DNA of 64,000 nt from Pseudomonas brassicacearum. Lineage in GTDB: Bacteria; Pseudomonadota; Gammaproteobacteria; Pseudomonadales; Pseudomonadaceae. The notes under the pieces were generated by a model, which saw nothing but the letters and a program-made list of their open reading frames with translations, ran no database searches and had not been told where the DNA came from. The stretch is taken from the NCBI RefSeq assembly GCF_003732265.1, contig NZ_MOBK01000001.1, forward strand, positions 930,001-994,000. Reading direction: 5' to 3'. Position 1 is the first letter of the stretch. Each line of letters starts with the position of its first letter. Positions 34,844 through 44,895 of this stretch are shown piece by piece. The translations under genes were made by a program, and so were the position numbers.

Positions 34844-36100
34844 TCAAGGGCTGACGGCGAGGTCGCCAAAGATCCGTTCGATGCGTACCCGGGCGTCGGT
34901 TGCCTCGCTGACTGCCTGGATGTATTGGCTACGGGCGCTGATCAAGGTGCGCTGGGCGTCAAGTACGTCGAGGAAGCCGAACTTGCCCATTTCAAACCCG
35001 CGCGTGGCGCTGTCGACCGCACTTTGCGCGGCGGGCAGGATGCTCTGGTTGAACGCTGTGACCTCAGCGTTGGCGGTCTGCCATTGTGCAAGGGTGGTCT
35101 GGATTTGCGTGCGCAAACGCAGTTCGGTGGCGTTGCGCAGATCCCTTGCCTGATCGGCTCGACGCGCTGCTGCGAGGATGTTGCCCTGATTGCGATTGAA
35201 CAGCGGAATCGGCATCGACAAGCCGACCACGTTGACCCGCTCGCGCTCCAGTTCGCTGTACTGACTGCCGACGCTGACGGTCAGATCGGGAATGCGCTCA
35301 GACTTCTCCAGCCCCAACGACGCTTCGCGCTGATCGATCTGCAACGTGGCCAGACGCAGCTCGGCGGTTTCGTTCAGACGCTCCAGCAAACGGATCGGAG
35401 GTGGCACCACGGGGATGTTTTGCATGGCAGTCTGCACAGTGGTCGACGTCGGCAACGGTGCGCCCATGACCTGCGCCAATTGCTGATAAGCGGTGGCCTG
35501 ATCGCGTTCGGCACGGCTCAGTTCCAGCCGCACTTGCGACAGTTGCACGAGCGCGCGCGTGCCTTCGACGGGCGATGATTTGCCGGCCTCGATCCGTCCT
35601 TGCGCCACGCGCAAACCGTGCTCGGCCAGTTGCATGGATTGGCGCGACAACTGCAAGTGCTGCTGCGCGATCTGGACGCTGTTGAATGCCTGAATCACAT
35701 CGGCGCGCAATGTGTTGCGCTCGCGCTCCAACTGGATGCCGGCGGCGTCCTGCGCGCGCCTGGCGACGTCGATGCGGGCGCCGCGTTTGCCGCCCAGTTC
35801 GATCGGCTGGCTGAGCATCACCGTGGTGGTGCGCGAGTCGCGGCGGGTGTCTTCAGCCTCCCACGAGACTTCAGGGTTGGGGATCAGGCCGGCCTGTTTG
35901 CGGTCGCCCTCGGCGATACCGATTTCCCACTGTGCGGCGGCGAGCTCGGGGTTACCGGCGAAGGCTGTTTGCAGGGCTTGTTCAAGGGTCAGTGTCGATG
36001 CTGGCGCAAGCCCCGATGTGGCCAGCAACAAAACGCTACTGGCCAGCACCAGGCTTTTTTTCAGGCGTAAGCACGCCGTCACTTCTGTTAGACCGGGCAA
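34844..36100 (-). CDS. czcC: outer-membrane efflux protein, CzcC/TolC family
   Basis: 418 residues. A signal peptide (hydrophobic about 15-32, ending APAS) is followed by two outer-membrane efflux repeats: LTLEQALQTAFAGNPELAAA at the start and long coiled-coil helices, with LGLEKSERIPDLTVSVGSQY in the second half. The chosen start is TTG 36100, seven bases after AAGGAAG; a GTG at 36082 is the alternative. First gene of the czcCBA operon, 49 bases before czcB. A putative regulator motif lies 78 bases upstream. Confidence 0.85.
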   Translation of the reverse strand: MPGLTEVTACLRLKKSLVLASSVLLLATSGLAPASTLTLEQALQTAFAGNPELAAAQWEIGIAEGDRKQAGLIPNPEVSWEAEDTRRDSRTTTVMLSQPIELGGKRGARIDVARRAQDAAGIQLERERNTLRADVIQAFNSVQIAQQHLQLSRQSMQLAEHGLRVAQGRIEAGKSSPVEGTRALVQLSQVRLELSRAERDQATAYQQLAQVMGAPLPTSTTVQTAMQNIPVVPPPIRLLERLNETAELRLATLQIDQREASLGLEKSERIPDLTVSVGSQYSELERERVNVVGLSMPIPLFNRNQGNILAAARRADQARDLRNATELRLRTQIQTTLAQWQTANAEVTAFNQSILPAAQSAVDSATRGFEMGKFGFLDVLDAQRTLISARSQYIQAVSEATDARVRIERIFGDLAVSP

Positions 36101-36556
36101 TGGAAGACTTCCTTAATTGAAGTATCGTTGACGCCGCCACGGTAGGGTTTTTAACTTATCGACAAGGTGACTGGAACATTACAAATCCGTTATCCAGCGT
36201 TTCGACAAGTAGTTATGCACCCGCATGAAAAGTGTAAAACTCCATGTCGCAATACAACGAAACAAATACACTTAATTAAACCGACAAACAGTACTTGCCT
36301 GAACTCAACTATCCTGAATACGGACAATCTTGCTGCGACAGGCTGTCGCAGAAGACCGATTCAGAGCCTTAAAACAATGTTTTTCATTGACTCTGTAGCC
36401 ACTACAGCCTTTAACTTTGCACGCCTGTACGCTGAGAAATTCCTGTAGGAAAACAGTTAGGCTGTTAATAACACCCGTCCGGAAGACCTTAAAAAAACAA
36501 CAACTTTTCCAGGCCACCTTAATTAAATTTTCATTCAATGAAAGTGGTGATTGATC
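36101..36556. promoter_or_regulatory. divergent promoter region between czcC and czcR
   Basis: 456 bases, AT-rich compared with the genes. It must contain promoters for the efflux operon (leftward) and the two-component genes (rightward). Besides the motif at 36178 I see several TTAATTA stretches (about 36270 and 36520) but no clean -35/-10 pair. Confidence 0.5.
36178..36195 (-). promoter_or_regulatory. candidate CzcR-type response-regulator site
   Basis: ATTACAAATCCGTTATCC, 78 bases upstream of czcC. It contains two RTTAY half-sites spaced 10 bases apart in direct orientation, as OmpR-family regulators often bind, and it recurs upstream of the small-protein genes at 30423. Confidence 0.45.
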
Positions 36557-37231
36557 ATGCGAATCCTTGTCATCGAGGACGAGCTTAAAGCTGCCGAATA
36601 CTTGCATCAGGGTTTGACGGAAAGTGGTTATATCGTTGACCACGCCGCCACCGGCGCCGACGGTCTGCATCTGGCGCAACAACAGGTTTATGACCTGATC
36701 ATTCTCGACGTCAACCTGCCGGAACTGGACGGCTGGGGTGTGTTGCAACACCTGCGGCGCACCCACTCCACGCGGGTCATGATGCTCACCGCGCGCGGGC
36801 GTCTGGCCGACAAGATCCGCGGTCTGGACCTGGGCGCCGATGATTATCTGGTCAAGCCGTTCGAGTTTCCGGAATTGCTGGCACGGGTGCGCAGCCTGAT
36901 GCGCCGAAACGAGACTCCCCCGGTGCCACAAGTGCTGAAAGTCGCCGATCTGGAGCTTGATCCGGGGCGCCACCGCGCCTTTCGTGGCGCGCAGCGTATA
37001 GACCTGACCACTAAGGAGTTCGCCCTGCTGCATCTGTTGATGCGCCAGTCCGGCGAAGTGTTGACCCGCACGCAGATCATTTCCCTGGTGTGGGACATGA
37101 ATTTCGACTGCGACACCAACGTCGTCGAAGTATCGATCCGGCGGTTGCGGGCGAAGATCGATGAACCGTTCGACAACAAGTTGATCCACACCCTGCGCGG
37201 TGTCGGTTACGTGCTGGAAGCGCGAGAATGA
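36557..37231 (+). CDS. czcR: OmpR-family heavy-metal response regulator
   Basis: 224 residues. The receiver domain (1-117) has acidic residues D8/E9, phospho-acceptor Asp51 in LIILDVNLPELDG, Thr in MLTARG and Lys in YLVKPFEF. The C-terminal winged helix (about 128-222) has TTKEFALLHLLMRQSGEVLTR and VDVSIRRLRAK-like EVSIRRLRAKID. The ATG at 36557 starts the typical MRILVIEDE. It overlaps the sensor kinase by four bases and diverges from czcCBA, which it presumably activates on metal stress. Could equally be called CusR or CopR; the pump type favours zinc/cobalt/cadmium. Confidence 0.85.
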   Translation: MRILVIEDELKAAEYLHQGLTESGYIVDHAATGADGLHLAQQQVYDLIILDVNLPELDGWGVLQHLRRTHSTRVMMLTARGRLADKIRGLDLGADDYLVKPFEFPELLARVRSLMRRNETPPVPQVLKVADLELDPGRHRAFRGAQRIDLTTKEFALLHLLMRQSGEVLTRTQIISLVWDMNFDCDTNVVEVSIRRLRAKIDEPFDNKLIHTLRGVGYVLEARE

Positions 37232-38649
37232 AGCCGGCCAGCCTGTCTATGCGCCTCGGCCTGACGGTCAGTATTCTCGGTGCGTTGCTCGTAGTGTTTC
37301 TGGCGACCCTCGCCTATTTCGCCTTGACCCATAAACTGAATGCGCTTTCCAGAGACAGTCTGGAAAAGAAAATGGAGCAGGTCGAACACAGCCTGTCGCT
37401 GTACATCGACACAGGCGAAATCAGCACCAGCCCGCACTTCCTGCTCGATCAGGTCATGGGGCACGACAACCTCACGCTGACGATTTACGACCGTGGCAAC
37501 TTGCGTACACCGCTGCTCAAATCCGGTACCGGCCTGGCCGATCCGCGCCTTGAATTGAAGGTGGTGCGGGCGGTCAGCGATGAACTGGCGTTTTCCTCCT
37601 GCACAGATGCCAAGGGCACGAAGTTTCTCACCGCCTCGAGGCTGATCGGTCTCAAGGATGGCACCCGCGTGTCGGTATTGCTGTCGATGGACAATGCCCA
37701 CGATGAGGCCTTGCTCAGCGCCTATCTGCGTTCCACGCTTCTGGCTTTACCGTTGCTGCTGATCTTCATCGGCCTGAGTGCCTGGGCTGCGGTGCAACGG
37801 GGCCTGGCGCCGATGCGTGAATTTCGCAAAGTGGCGGCGATGGTTTCGACGCAGGATCTGGATCACCGACTGTCGGTGGTGAACATGCCGCAGGAGTTGA
37901 GCGAACTGGCGCAGGGTATCAACTTCATGCTGCATCGGCTGGATGCGGGGGTGCAGCAGTTGTCGCAATTTTCCGATGATCTGGCCCATGAGTTGCGAAC
38001 GCCGATCAATAACTTGATGGGCAAGGCGCAGGTGACACTTTCGCGCGAACGTAGCGTGGAGGAGTACAAGGACGTGCTGGTTTCCTGCACCGAGGAGCTG
38101 GAGCGCGTGGCGCGAATTGTCTCGGACATGCTGTTTCTGGCACAGGTGAGCCATCCGTCGGCGCTGGCGCCCTTTGAGTCGATTGCGCTGGAGGTTGAAG
38201 CGCTGAAAGTGGCCGAGATGTTTTCCCTGTCGGCACAGGACAAGCAGATTCAGTTGAACGTGTTGGGCAGTGCGTCGGTGCGGGGTGATCGCCTGATGAT
38301 CCAGCGAGCAATTTCCAACTTGCTGTCCAACGCGTTGCGCCATTGTCCGACCGGGAAAACCGTGACGCTGTTAATCGAGCAAGGCGCGACACAGACCTCA
38401 CTACTGGTCAGCAATCCCGGCGCAGGCATCGAGGCGCAGCACCTGCCGCATCTGTTTGATCGTTTTTACCGCGTCGACAGCAGTCGCTCGCGTTCGCAAG
38501 GTAGCACCGGGTTGGGACTGGCGATTGTGCGCTCGATCATGAGCCTGCATCAGGGCGTGGCCGAGGTGAAGAGCCTGCCGGGGGCGGTGACGGTGTTCCG
38601 GTTGGGATTTCCTGTGATTGAGGGGGGCGCCCTGAGGCATCTGACTTGA
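37228..38649 (+). CDS. czcS: heavy-metal sensor histidine kinase
   Basis: 473 residues, inner membrane. Two transmembrane segments (about 10-33 and 168-190) flank a periplasmic sensor of about 130 residues, followed by HAMP (about 190-243), the phospho-acceptor His at about 254 in SDDLAHELRTPINN, and an ATPase domain with N box NLLSNALRHC and G boxes GAGIEAQHL and GSTGLGLAIV. Partner of the overlapping response regulator. A REP-like repeat follows the stop. Confidence 0.87.
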   Translation: MKPASLSMRLGLTVSILGALLVVFLATLAYFALTHKLNALSRDSLEKKMEQVEHSLSLYIDTGEISTSPHFLLDQVMGHDNLTLTIYDRGNLRTPLLKSGTGLADPRLELKVVRAVSDELAFSSCTDAKGTKFLTASRLIGLKDGTRVSVLLSMDNAHDEALLSAYLRSTLLALPLLLIFIGLSAWAAVQRGLAPMREFRKVAAMVSTQDLDHRLSVVNMPQELSELAQGINFMLHRLDAGVQQLSQFSDDLAHELRTPINNLMGKAQVTLSRERSVEEYKDVLVSCTEELERVARIVSDMLFLAQVSHPSALAPFESIALEVEALKVAEMFSLSAQDKQIQLNVLGSASVRGDRLMIQRAISNLLSNALRHCPTGKTVTLLIEQGATQTSLLVSNPGAGIEAQHLPHLFDRFYRVDSSRSRSQGSTGLGLAIVRSIMSLHQGVAEVKSLPGAVTVFRLGFPVIEGGALRHLT

Positions 38650-38672
38650 GATTTTCGCTGTCGGCGCCGGCC

Positions 38673-38770
38673 TCATCGCGGGCAAGCCCGGCTCCCACAG
38701 TGATCACCGTCGTCCACAGAATGTGTGAACACCCCTGAAACCTGTGGGAGCGTGGCTTGCCCGCGATGGC
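38673..38770. repeat. REP-like inverted repeat pair
   Basis: CATCGCGGGCAAGCCCGGCTCCCACAG on the left (written in two parts: CATCGCGGGCAAG and CCCGGCTCCCACAG, 38674-38700) faces CCTGTGGGAGCGTGGCTTGC at 38741-38760 continuing CCGCGATGG. One mismatch between arms (C/T). It lies between the convergent czcS and glpV-like genes. Confidence 0.8.
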
Positions 38771-38791
38771 GGACTATCAGGCACCAACAAA

Positions 38792-38813
38792 AACGGCACC
38801 TTTCGGTGCCGTT
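38792..38813 (-). terminator. terminator of the ABC transporter operon
   Basis: AACGGCACC-TTTC-GGTGCCGTT; on the - strand it continues into TTTTTGTTGG, so it serves the leftward operon, ending 22 bases after the last gene. Confidence 0.85.
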
Positions 38814-38834
38814 CGCCTTGCTCAGTACAGAGGC

Positions 38835-40577
38835 TTACTTACGCGCATCCGCCCACGACTTCAGCAGTTCGTTGTAGCTCACGGTTTCGCCCTTCGGCTT
38901 CTCGTTCGCCAACTTAGGCTTCGGTGCACCCGGCTGATCGAACCAGTATTGCGCATCGCGCTCGGGGTTCATTTTCGGTGCGCAAGTGGTTTGCGCTTTC
39001 GAACGTTCCAGACGGGACATGATCGCGTCCTGATCCTTGGCCAGACCATCCAGAGCCTCTTGCGGAGTTTTCTCGCCGCTGGCCGCTTCGGCGATGTGGC
39101 TCCACCACAGTTGCGCCAGACGCGGATAGTCCGGCACGTTGGTCCCGGTCGGGGTCCATTGCACGCGGGCCGGGCTGCGGTAGAACTCGACCAGACCACC
39201 GAGTTTCGGTGCCAGGTCGGTCATCGCTTGCGAGTTGATGTCCGACTCGCGAATCGGCGTCAGGCCGACGATGGTTTTCTTCAGCGACACGGTTTTCGAG
39301 GTCACGAACTGCGCATACAGCCACGCCGCCAGCTTCTGTTTCTCAGGCGTGGACTTCATGAACGTCCACGAACCCACGTCCTGATACCCCAGCTTCATGC
39401 CCTCTTCCCAATACGGACCGCGCGGCGATGGCGCCATCCGCCATTTCGGCGTGCCATCGGCGTTGACCACCGGCAGGCCCGGTTTGGTCATGTCCGCGGT
39501 GAACGCGGTGTACCAGAAGATCTGTTGTGCAATGTTGCCCTGAGACGGTACCGGCCCCGACTCGGAGAAGGTCATGCCCGCCGCTTCCGGTGGTGCATAG
39601 GCCTTGAGCCAATCGACGTACTTGGTAGTGGCAAAGACCGCCGCCGGGCCGTTGGTGTCGCCGCCGCGGGTCACGCTGGAACCCACCGGGTGGCAATCCT
39701 CGACGCGAATGCCCCACTCGTCCACCGGCAAGCCGTTCGGCAGGCCTTTGTCGCCGCCACCGGCCATGGAGAACCAGGCATCGGTGAAGCGCCAGCCCAG
39801 GGACGGGTCTTTCTTGCCGTAGTCCATGTGCCCGTAGACCCGCTTGCCGTCGATTTCCTTGACGTCTTCGCTGAAGAATTTGGCGATGTCTTCATAGGCC
39901 GACCAGTTCACCGGCACGCCCAATTCGTAGCCGTACTTTTCCTTGAACTTGGCTTTCAACTCCGGACGCTCAAACCAGTCGGCGCGGAACCAGTACAGGT
40001 TGGCAAACTGCTGGTCAGGCAACTGATAGAGCTTGCCGTCCGGCGCGGTGGTGAAGGAAATACCAATGAAGTCCTTCAGGTCCAGGGTCGGCGAGGTGAA
40101 GTTTTTGCCTTCATTGGCCATCAGGTCGGTGATCGCTTCGGTCTTGCCGTAGCGGAAGTGGGTACCGATCAGGTCCGAGTCGTTGACCCAGCCGTCATAG
40201 ATGCTCTTGTCCGATTGCATCACGGTTTGCAGCTTTTCCACCACGTCGCCTTCTTGCAGCAGGTCGTGGGTCACCTTGATCCCGGTGATCTCGGTAAAGG
40301 CCTTGGCCAGCACCTTGGACTCGTATTCGTGGGTGGTCAGGGTTTCGGAGACGACTTTGATGTCCATCCCGCGAAACGGCTCGGCCGCCTTGATGAACCA
40401 CTTCAATTCCGCGAGCTGCTGGTCGGCCGTCAGGGTGGACGGTTTGAACTCGGCGCCAATCCATTTCTTCGCAGCGTCTTCATAGGCGTCGGCCCAGGCC
40501 GCAGCGCTCAACCCACTGAGTGCCAGCATGGCTGCCAATGAAATGCTATGTCGCAGCTTATTGTTTTTGTCGAACAT
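38835..40577 (-). CDS. ABC transporter periplasmic binding protein (GlpV-like, glycerol type)
   Basis: 580 residues from ATG 40577, behind a very strong AGGAGGT site five bases away, as expected for an abundant binding protein. A signal peptide (hydrophobic about 11-28, ending AAAWA) is followed by a large family-1-type solute-binding fold. The length, well above typical sugar-binding proteins, matches the rhizobial GlpV. Residues 53-62 (KWFIKAAEPF) and the IKVVSETLTTHEYES stretch are typical of this group. Last gene of a six-gene operon (two ATPases, two permeases, DUF2160 protein, binding protein). The operon make-up points to glycerol or a similar polyol; the ligand is inferred. Confidence 0.75.
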   Translation of the reverse strand: MFDKNNKLRHSISLAAMLALSGLSAAAWADAYEDAAKKWIGAEFKPSTLTADQQLAELKWFIKAAEPFRGMDIKVVSETLTTHEYESKVLAKAFTEITGIKVTHDLLQEGDVVEKLQTVMQSDKSIYDGWVNDSDLIGTHFRYGKTEAITDLMANEGKNFTSPTLDLKDFIGISFTTAPDGKLYQLPDQQFANLYWFRADWFERPELKAKFKEKYGYELGVPVNWSAYEDIAKFFSEDVKEIDGKRVYGHMDYGKKDPSLGWRFTDAWFSMAGGGDKGLPNGLPVDEWGIRVEDCHPVGSSVTRGGDTNGPAAVFATTKYVDWLKAYAPPEAAGMTFSESGPVPSQGNIAQQIFWYTAFTADMTKPGLPVVNADGTPKWRMAPSPRGPYWEEGMKLGYQDVGSWTFMKSTPEKQKLAAWLYAQFVTSKTVSLKKTIVGLTPIRESDINSQAMTDLAPKLGGLVEFYRSPARVQWTPTGTNVPDYPRLAQLWWSHIAEAASGEKTPQEALDGLAKDQDAIMSRLERSKAQTTCAPKMNPERDAQYWFDQPGAPKPKLANEKPKGETVSYNELLKSWADARK

Positions 40578-40624
40578 AGAGACCTCCTGTTTGATTTTCG
40601 GAGCAACATTGCCGAGCGATTCGA

Positions 40625-40900
40625 CTAGCCCCAACGCATCACAGCCAACAGCCACACCAGGGACAACGCGGACGCTACCCAGATGCTCCAGTCGGTGACG
40701 CCAATTACCAGCAAATGCAGGTAGGCGCTGCCGAGAAGACCGATAAACAGCCGATCGCCACGGGTGGTGGCAATCGGCAACAAACCCCGCCGAAGAATGC
40801 TCGGCGAACGCAATTCCCAGGTCGTCATGCCCACCAGAATCAGGCCAATGACAATGAAGAACGCCGCGGTGGGGACCGTCCAACTCATCCATTCCATCAT
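40625..40900 (-). CDS. small DUF2160 membrane protein of the ABC operon (GlpU-like)
   Basis: 91 residues with two or three transmembrane segments (about 9-28, 49-66, 70-88). Starts MMEWMSWTVPTAAFFIVIGL behind GAGGAG. Small DUF2160 proteins are a hallmark of GlpSTPQUV-type importers, where GlpU accompanies the permeases. The ATG at 40897 is an equally possible start. Lies seven bases after the permease gene. Confidence 0.75.
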   Translation of the reverse strand: MMEWMSWTVPTAAFFIVIGLILVGMTTWELRSPSILRRGLLPIATTRGDRLFIGLLGSAYLHLLVIGVTDWSIWVASALSLVWLLAVMRWG

Positions 40901-40907
40901 CAGCTCC

Positions 40908-41708
<801 letters not shown>

Positions 41709-41715
41709 GGCAGCC

Positions 41716-42582
41716 TCAGCGGTTGGCGTCAGAGTGAGTCATGGCGGTGTAGAACAGCCAGGACACCAACAGGATGATCAGGAAGTACACCAGCGAAAAC
41801 GCCGCTGCCGGTCCCAGGTCGAATTGCCCTACGGCCATCTGGGTCAACGTCTGACTGAGGAACGTCGTGGCATTCCCCGGGCCGCCACCGGTCAGCACGA
41901 ACGGCTCGGTGTAGATCATGAAACTGTCCATGAAGCGCAGCATCACCGCGATCAACAGCACGCTTTTCAGCTTGGGCAACTGGATGTGCCGGAACACCGC
42001 CCACGCCGAGGCGCGATCAATCCGCGCCGCCTGGTAATACACGTCCGGAATCGCCCGCAGCCCTGAGAAACACAGCAGCGCCACCAGCGACGTCCAGTGC
42101 CACACGTCCATCACCAGCACCGTGACCCAGGCGTCCATGGTGTTCGATGCATAGTTATAGTTGATGCCCATGGCATTCAGGCTCGAACCCAGCAAACCGA
42201 TGTCGGCGCGGCCGAAGATCTGCCAGATGGTGCCGACCACGTTCCATGGAATCAGCAGCGGAATGGCCAGGATGATCAGCACCAGCGACGACCAGCGCCC
42301 CTTGGTCGGCATGGTCAGGGCGATGGCGATGCCCAGCGGGATTTCGATGATCAGCACGCAAGCGGAGTAGATGAACTGCCGCAGCAGCGAGTCATGCAGG
42401 CGCGGATCGAGCAATACTTGCTTGTACCAGTCGGCGCCGACGAAGTAGCGGCTGGACTGGTCGAAGATGTCCTGCACCGAATAGTTGACCACCGTCATCA
42501 TCGGGATCACCGCACTGAAGGCCACCAGCAGGAACACCGGCAACACCAGCCACCAGGCCTTGTTGTTTTGCACCTTGTTCAT
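41716..42582 (-). CDS. ABC transporter permease (GlpP-like)
   Basis: 288 residues, six transmembrane helices, MalF-type. The EAA-like coupling motif is AIPDVYYQAARIDRASAWAVF (in part, about 195-215). Overlaps the upstream ATPase gene by four bases (ATGA). Works with the other permease and the two ATPases. Confidence 0.8.
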   Translation of the reverse strand: MNKVQNNKAWWLVLPVFLLVAFSAVIPMMTVVNYSVQDIFDQSSRYFVGADWYKQVLLDPRLHDSLLRQFIYSACVLIIEIPLGIAIALTMPTKGRWSSLVLIILAIPLLIPWNVVGTIWQIFGRADIGLLGSSLNAMGINYNYASNTMDAWVTVLVMDVWHWTSLVALLCFSGLRAIPDVYYQAARIDRASAWAVFRHIQLPKLKSVLLIAVMLRFMDSFMIYTEPFVLTGGGPGNATTFLSQTLTQMAVGQFDLGPAAAFSLVYFLIILLVSWLFYTAMTHSDANR

Positions 42583-43676
42583 GGCTGCGTCTCCAGCAAG
42601 TATTCATCGGCATAGACCATCAACCACTGCGCCGGAAAACTGATGTACGCCGTGCCTTCAGGCACCGGTTTGTCTTCGGCCAGGCGCACTTTCAACGGCG
42701 CGCCGTCGAGGTTCAGGGTCAGGATCTTGTAGGTCCCGAGGTCTTCGATGTGTACGACCTGTGCCTTCATCGCATCATCAAAGGGTTCTTCCCACACGTG
42801 GACGAACTCCGGGCGGATACCGACTTTCAGGGTTTTCCACTCGGACTCGGCGATGCGCTGTTGCTGCGCTTCGGACAACGGCAAGTGCGTCGAGGCGAAC
42901 CCCACGCCTCCCGGTTGCGGCGTGACCTCGATCAGGTTCATCCCCGGACTGCCGATGAAATAGCCGACAAAGGTGTGGCTCGGCCGTTCGAACAATTCTC
43001 GCGGTGTGCCGAATTGCACGATCTGCCCGCCGTACATCACCGCGATCTTGTCAGCGAAGGTCGAGGCTTCCAGTTGATCGTGGGTGACGTAGACCATGGT
43101 GATGTTGAACTGCTCGTGGATCTGCTTGAGCTTGCGCCGCAGCTTCCACTTCAGGTGCGGATCGATCACGGTCAGCGGTTCGTCGAACAGGATCGCCGAG
43201 ACGTCATCGCGCACCAGCCCGCGGCCCATGGAGACTTTCTGCTTTTCGTCGGCGGTGAGGTTGCTGGCCTTTTTGCTCAGCAGCGCCTGCAGGTCCAAGA
43301 CCTCGGCGATTTCCTGCACCTTGGTGTGAATTTTCGCCTCGGCCATGCCCTGATTGCGCAGCGGAAACGCCAGGTTATCGAAGACGGTCATGGTGTCGTA
43401 GACCACCGGGAACTGAAAAACCTGAGCGATGTTGCGCTTCTCCGGCGTCAGGTCGTTGACCGCTTTGCCGTCGAACAACACGTGCCCCTGCGAGGGGCTG
43501 AGCAATCCGGAAATGATGTTGAGCAAGGTCGACTTGCCGCACCCCGAAGGCCCGAGCAACGCATAGGCGCCGCCCTGCTCCCAGATATGGTCCATCTCGC
43601 GGATAGCGTAATCCTCGGGGCCGGCCGGGGTTTTGGTGTAGCTGTGGGCGAGGTTCTGCAAACGGATTTCGGCCAT
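42579..43676 (-). CDS. ABC transporter ATPase (GlpT-like) with a degenerate signature motif
   Basis: 365 residues. Walker A GPSGCGKST (42-50), Q-loop VFQFP, Walker B AILFDEP (161-167) with catalytic Glu, and H-loop His199 in YVTHDQ are canonical. The ABC signature is not LSGGQ but LTADEKQ (140-146), and the D-loop reads TVID (169-172) in place of SALD/SNLD. A C-terminal MalK-like regulatory domain follows (about 240-365). It begins with a one-base overlap (TGATG) with the first ATPase gene. The mismatches matter when viewed with its partner; see findings. Confidence 0.85.
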   Translation of the reverse strand: MAEIRLQNLAHSYTKTPAGPEDYAIREMDHIWEQGGAYALLGPSGCGKSTLLNIISGLLSPSQGHVLFDGKAVNDLTPEKRNIAQVFQFPVVYDTMTVFDNLAFPLRNQGMAEAKIHTKVQEIAEVLDLQALLSKKASNLTADEKQKVSMGRGLVRDDVSAILFDEPLTVIDPHLKWKLRRKLKQIHEQFNITMVYVTHDQLEASTFADKIAVMYGGQIVQFGTPRELFERPSHTFVGYFIGSPGMNLIEVTPQPGGVGFASTHLPLSEAQQQRIAESEWKTLKVGIRPEFVHVWEEPFDDAMKAQVVHIEDLGTYKILTLNLDGAPLKVRLAEDKPVPEGTAYISFPAQWLMVYADEYLLETQP

Positions 43677-44770
43677 CAGGCAACCCTCGCGATACGGCGA
43701 CCGGGCGCCTGGACCAGTCGTCCCTGCGCATCGAACACAAACAGTTTATGGGTCGGGATATAGATGCGGATCGGCGCGTCGACGTCGTATTCGTGAACGC
43801 CCGGCAGGTGCAACACCAGCAGGAAATGCTCGTTGCGCACGTGCAGGAAGGTTTCCGAACCGCTGATCTCGGCGACTTCGACCGTCACGGCCAGTTCCAG
43901 GTCATCGTCATTGCTCGGCACCAGCGAGATGTGGCTGGGCCGTACGCCAAAGCGGAATTCGCCCTCGCCCACCGGCCGCAGATCCACGTTCAACGGGAAG
44001 TGCACGAAGTTGGCGAAGCTGACTTCGTTGCCGGCAATGCGCCCCGGCATCAGGTTGATCGGCGGCTCGGAGAACAGCTCTGCCGCGAGCACGCTTTGCG
44101 GCTGGTGATAGACCTCGGACGACTTGCCGCTCTGGATCACCCGACCTTCATGAAGAATGGTGGTGGTGCCGCCCAGTGCCAGGGCTTCGTTGGGTTCGGT
44201 GGTGGCGTAGATGGCGATGGTATGGCGAGCCTTGAACAGCTCGCGCATTTCCTGGCGCAGCTCTTCGCGCAGCTTGTAATCGAGGTTGACCAGTGGTTCG
44301 TCGAACAGGATCAGCTCGGCGTCCTTGACCAGTGCGCGGGCCATGGCCGTGCGCTGTTGCTGACCGCCGGAGAGTTCGAGGGGATGGCGCTGGAGGAATT
44401 TCTCGATGCGCAGCATCTTCGCGGTTTCCAGCACTTTGCTCTGGATCAGCTCGTTGGACACACCGCCCTGGCGCAACGGCGAGGCAATGTTCTCGAAGAC
44501 GGTCATGGTCGGGTAATTGATGAACTGCTGATAGACCATCGACACGTTGCGCAGGCGCACCGGGCGCTGGGTGACGTCGACGCCGTTCATGAGGATGCGG
44601 CCGCTGTCGGGCTTGTCCAGCCCGGCCATCAGGCGCATCAGACTGGTTTTGCCGGACAGCGTGCGCCCGAGCAAAACGTTGAAGGAACCGGGTTCAAAAC
44701 TCAGGCAGGCATCGTCGATCCAGGTCTGGCCCTCGACGGTGCGGCTGACGTGCTCCAGGGTTAATGACAT
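43676..44770 (-). CDS. ABC transporter ATPase (GlpS-like) lacking the H-loop histidine
   Basis: 364 residues. Walker A GRTLSGKTS (35-43), signature LSGGQQQR (133-140), Walker B LILFDEP (153-159) and D-loop VNLD are present. At the H-loop, where YVTHDQ is expected, it has YATTEP, so Thr191 replaces the switch His. A C-terminal oligonucleotide-binding-like domain (about 240-364) is typical of sugar-importer ATPases. First gene of the operon, about 35 bases downstream of a predicted sigma-54 start site. Confidence 0.85.
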   Translation of the reverse strand: MSLTLEHVSRTVEGQTWIDDACLSFEPGSFNVLLGRTLSGKTSLMRLMAGLDKPDSGRILMNGVDVTQRPVRLRNVSMVYQQFINYPTMTVFENIASPLRQGGVSNELIQSKVLETAKMLRIEKFLQRHPLELSGGQQQRTAMARALVKDAELILFDEPLVNLDYKLREELRQEMRELFKARHTIAIYATTEPNEALALGGTTTILHEGRVIQSGKSSEVYHQPQSVLAAELFSEPPINLMPGRIAGNEVSFANFVHFPLNVDLRPVGEGEFRFGVRPSHISLVPSNDDDLELAVTVEVAEISGSETFLHVRNEHFLLVLHLPGVHEYDVDAPIRIYIPTHKLFVFDAQGRLVQAPGRRIARVA

Positions 44771-44815
44771 GGCTCGGCCTTTTTATTATTTGGAGTCAAG
44801 CGACCGGAGCTACAG

Positions 44816-44831
44816 AGCGAGTTTCGTGCCA
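44816..44831 (-). promoter_or_regulatory. sigma-54 (-24/-12) promoter of the ABC transporter operon
   Basis: On the - strand TGGCACGAAACTCGCT: -24 element TGGCACG is a perfect match to consensus, the -12 GC has the required 10-base separation from GG. Located 46 bases before the first ATPase gene; the divergent neighbour is a sigma-54 activator. Confidence 0.88.
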
Positions 44832-44895
44832 GAAATTGCAAGGTGTTGATCTGGTTTGAAAATCCTTCGATGAAGGGCGTGAGCACTTTCGTTGC

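Noticed and set aside
38757..40541. 594-codon open frame on the + strand
   Set aside because: It is the antisense shadow of the binding-protein gene at 38835-40577, whose signal peptide, ribosome site and operon context are clear.
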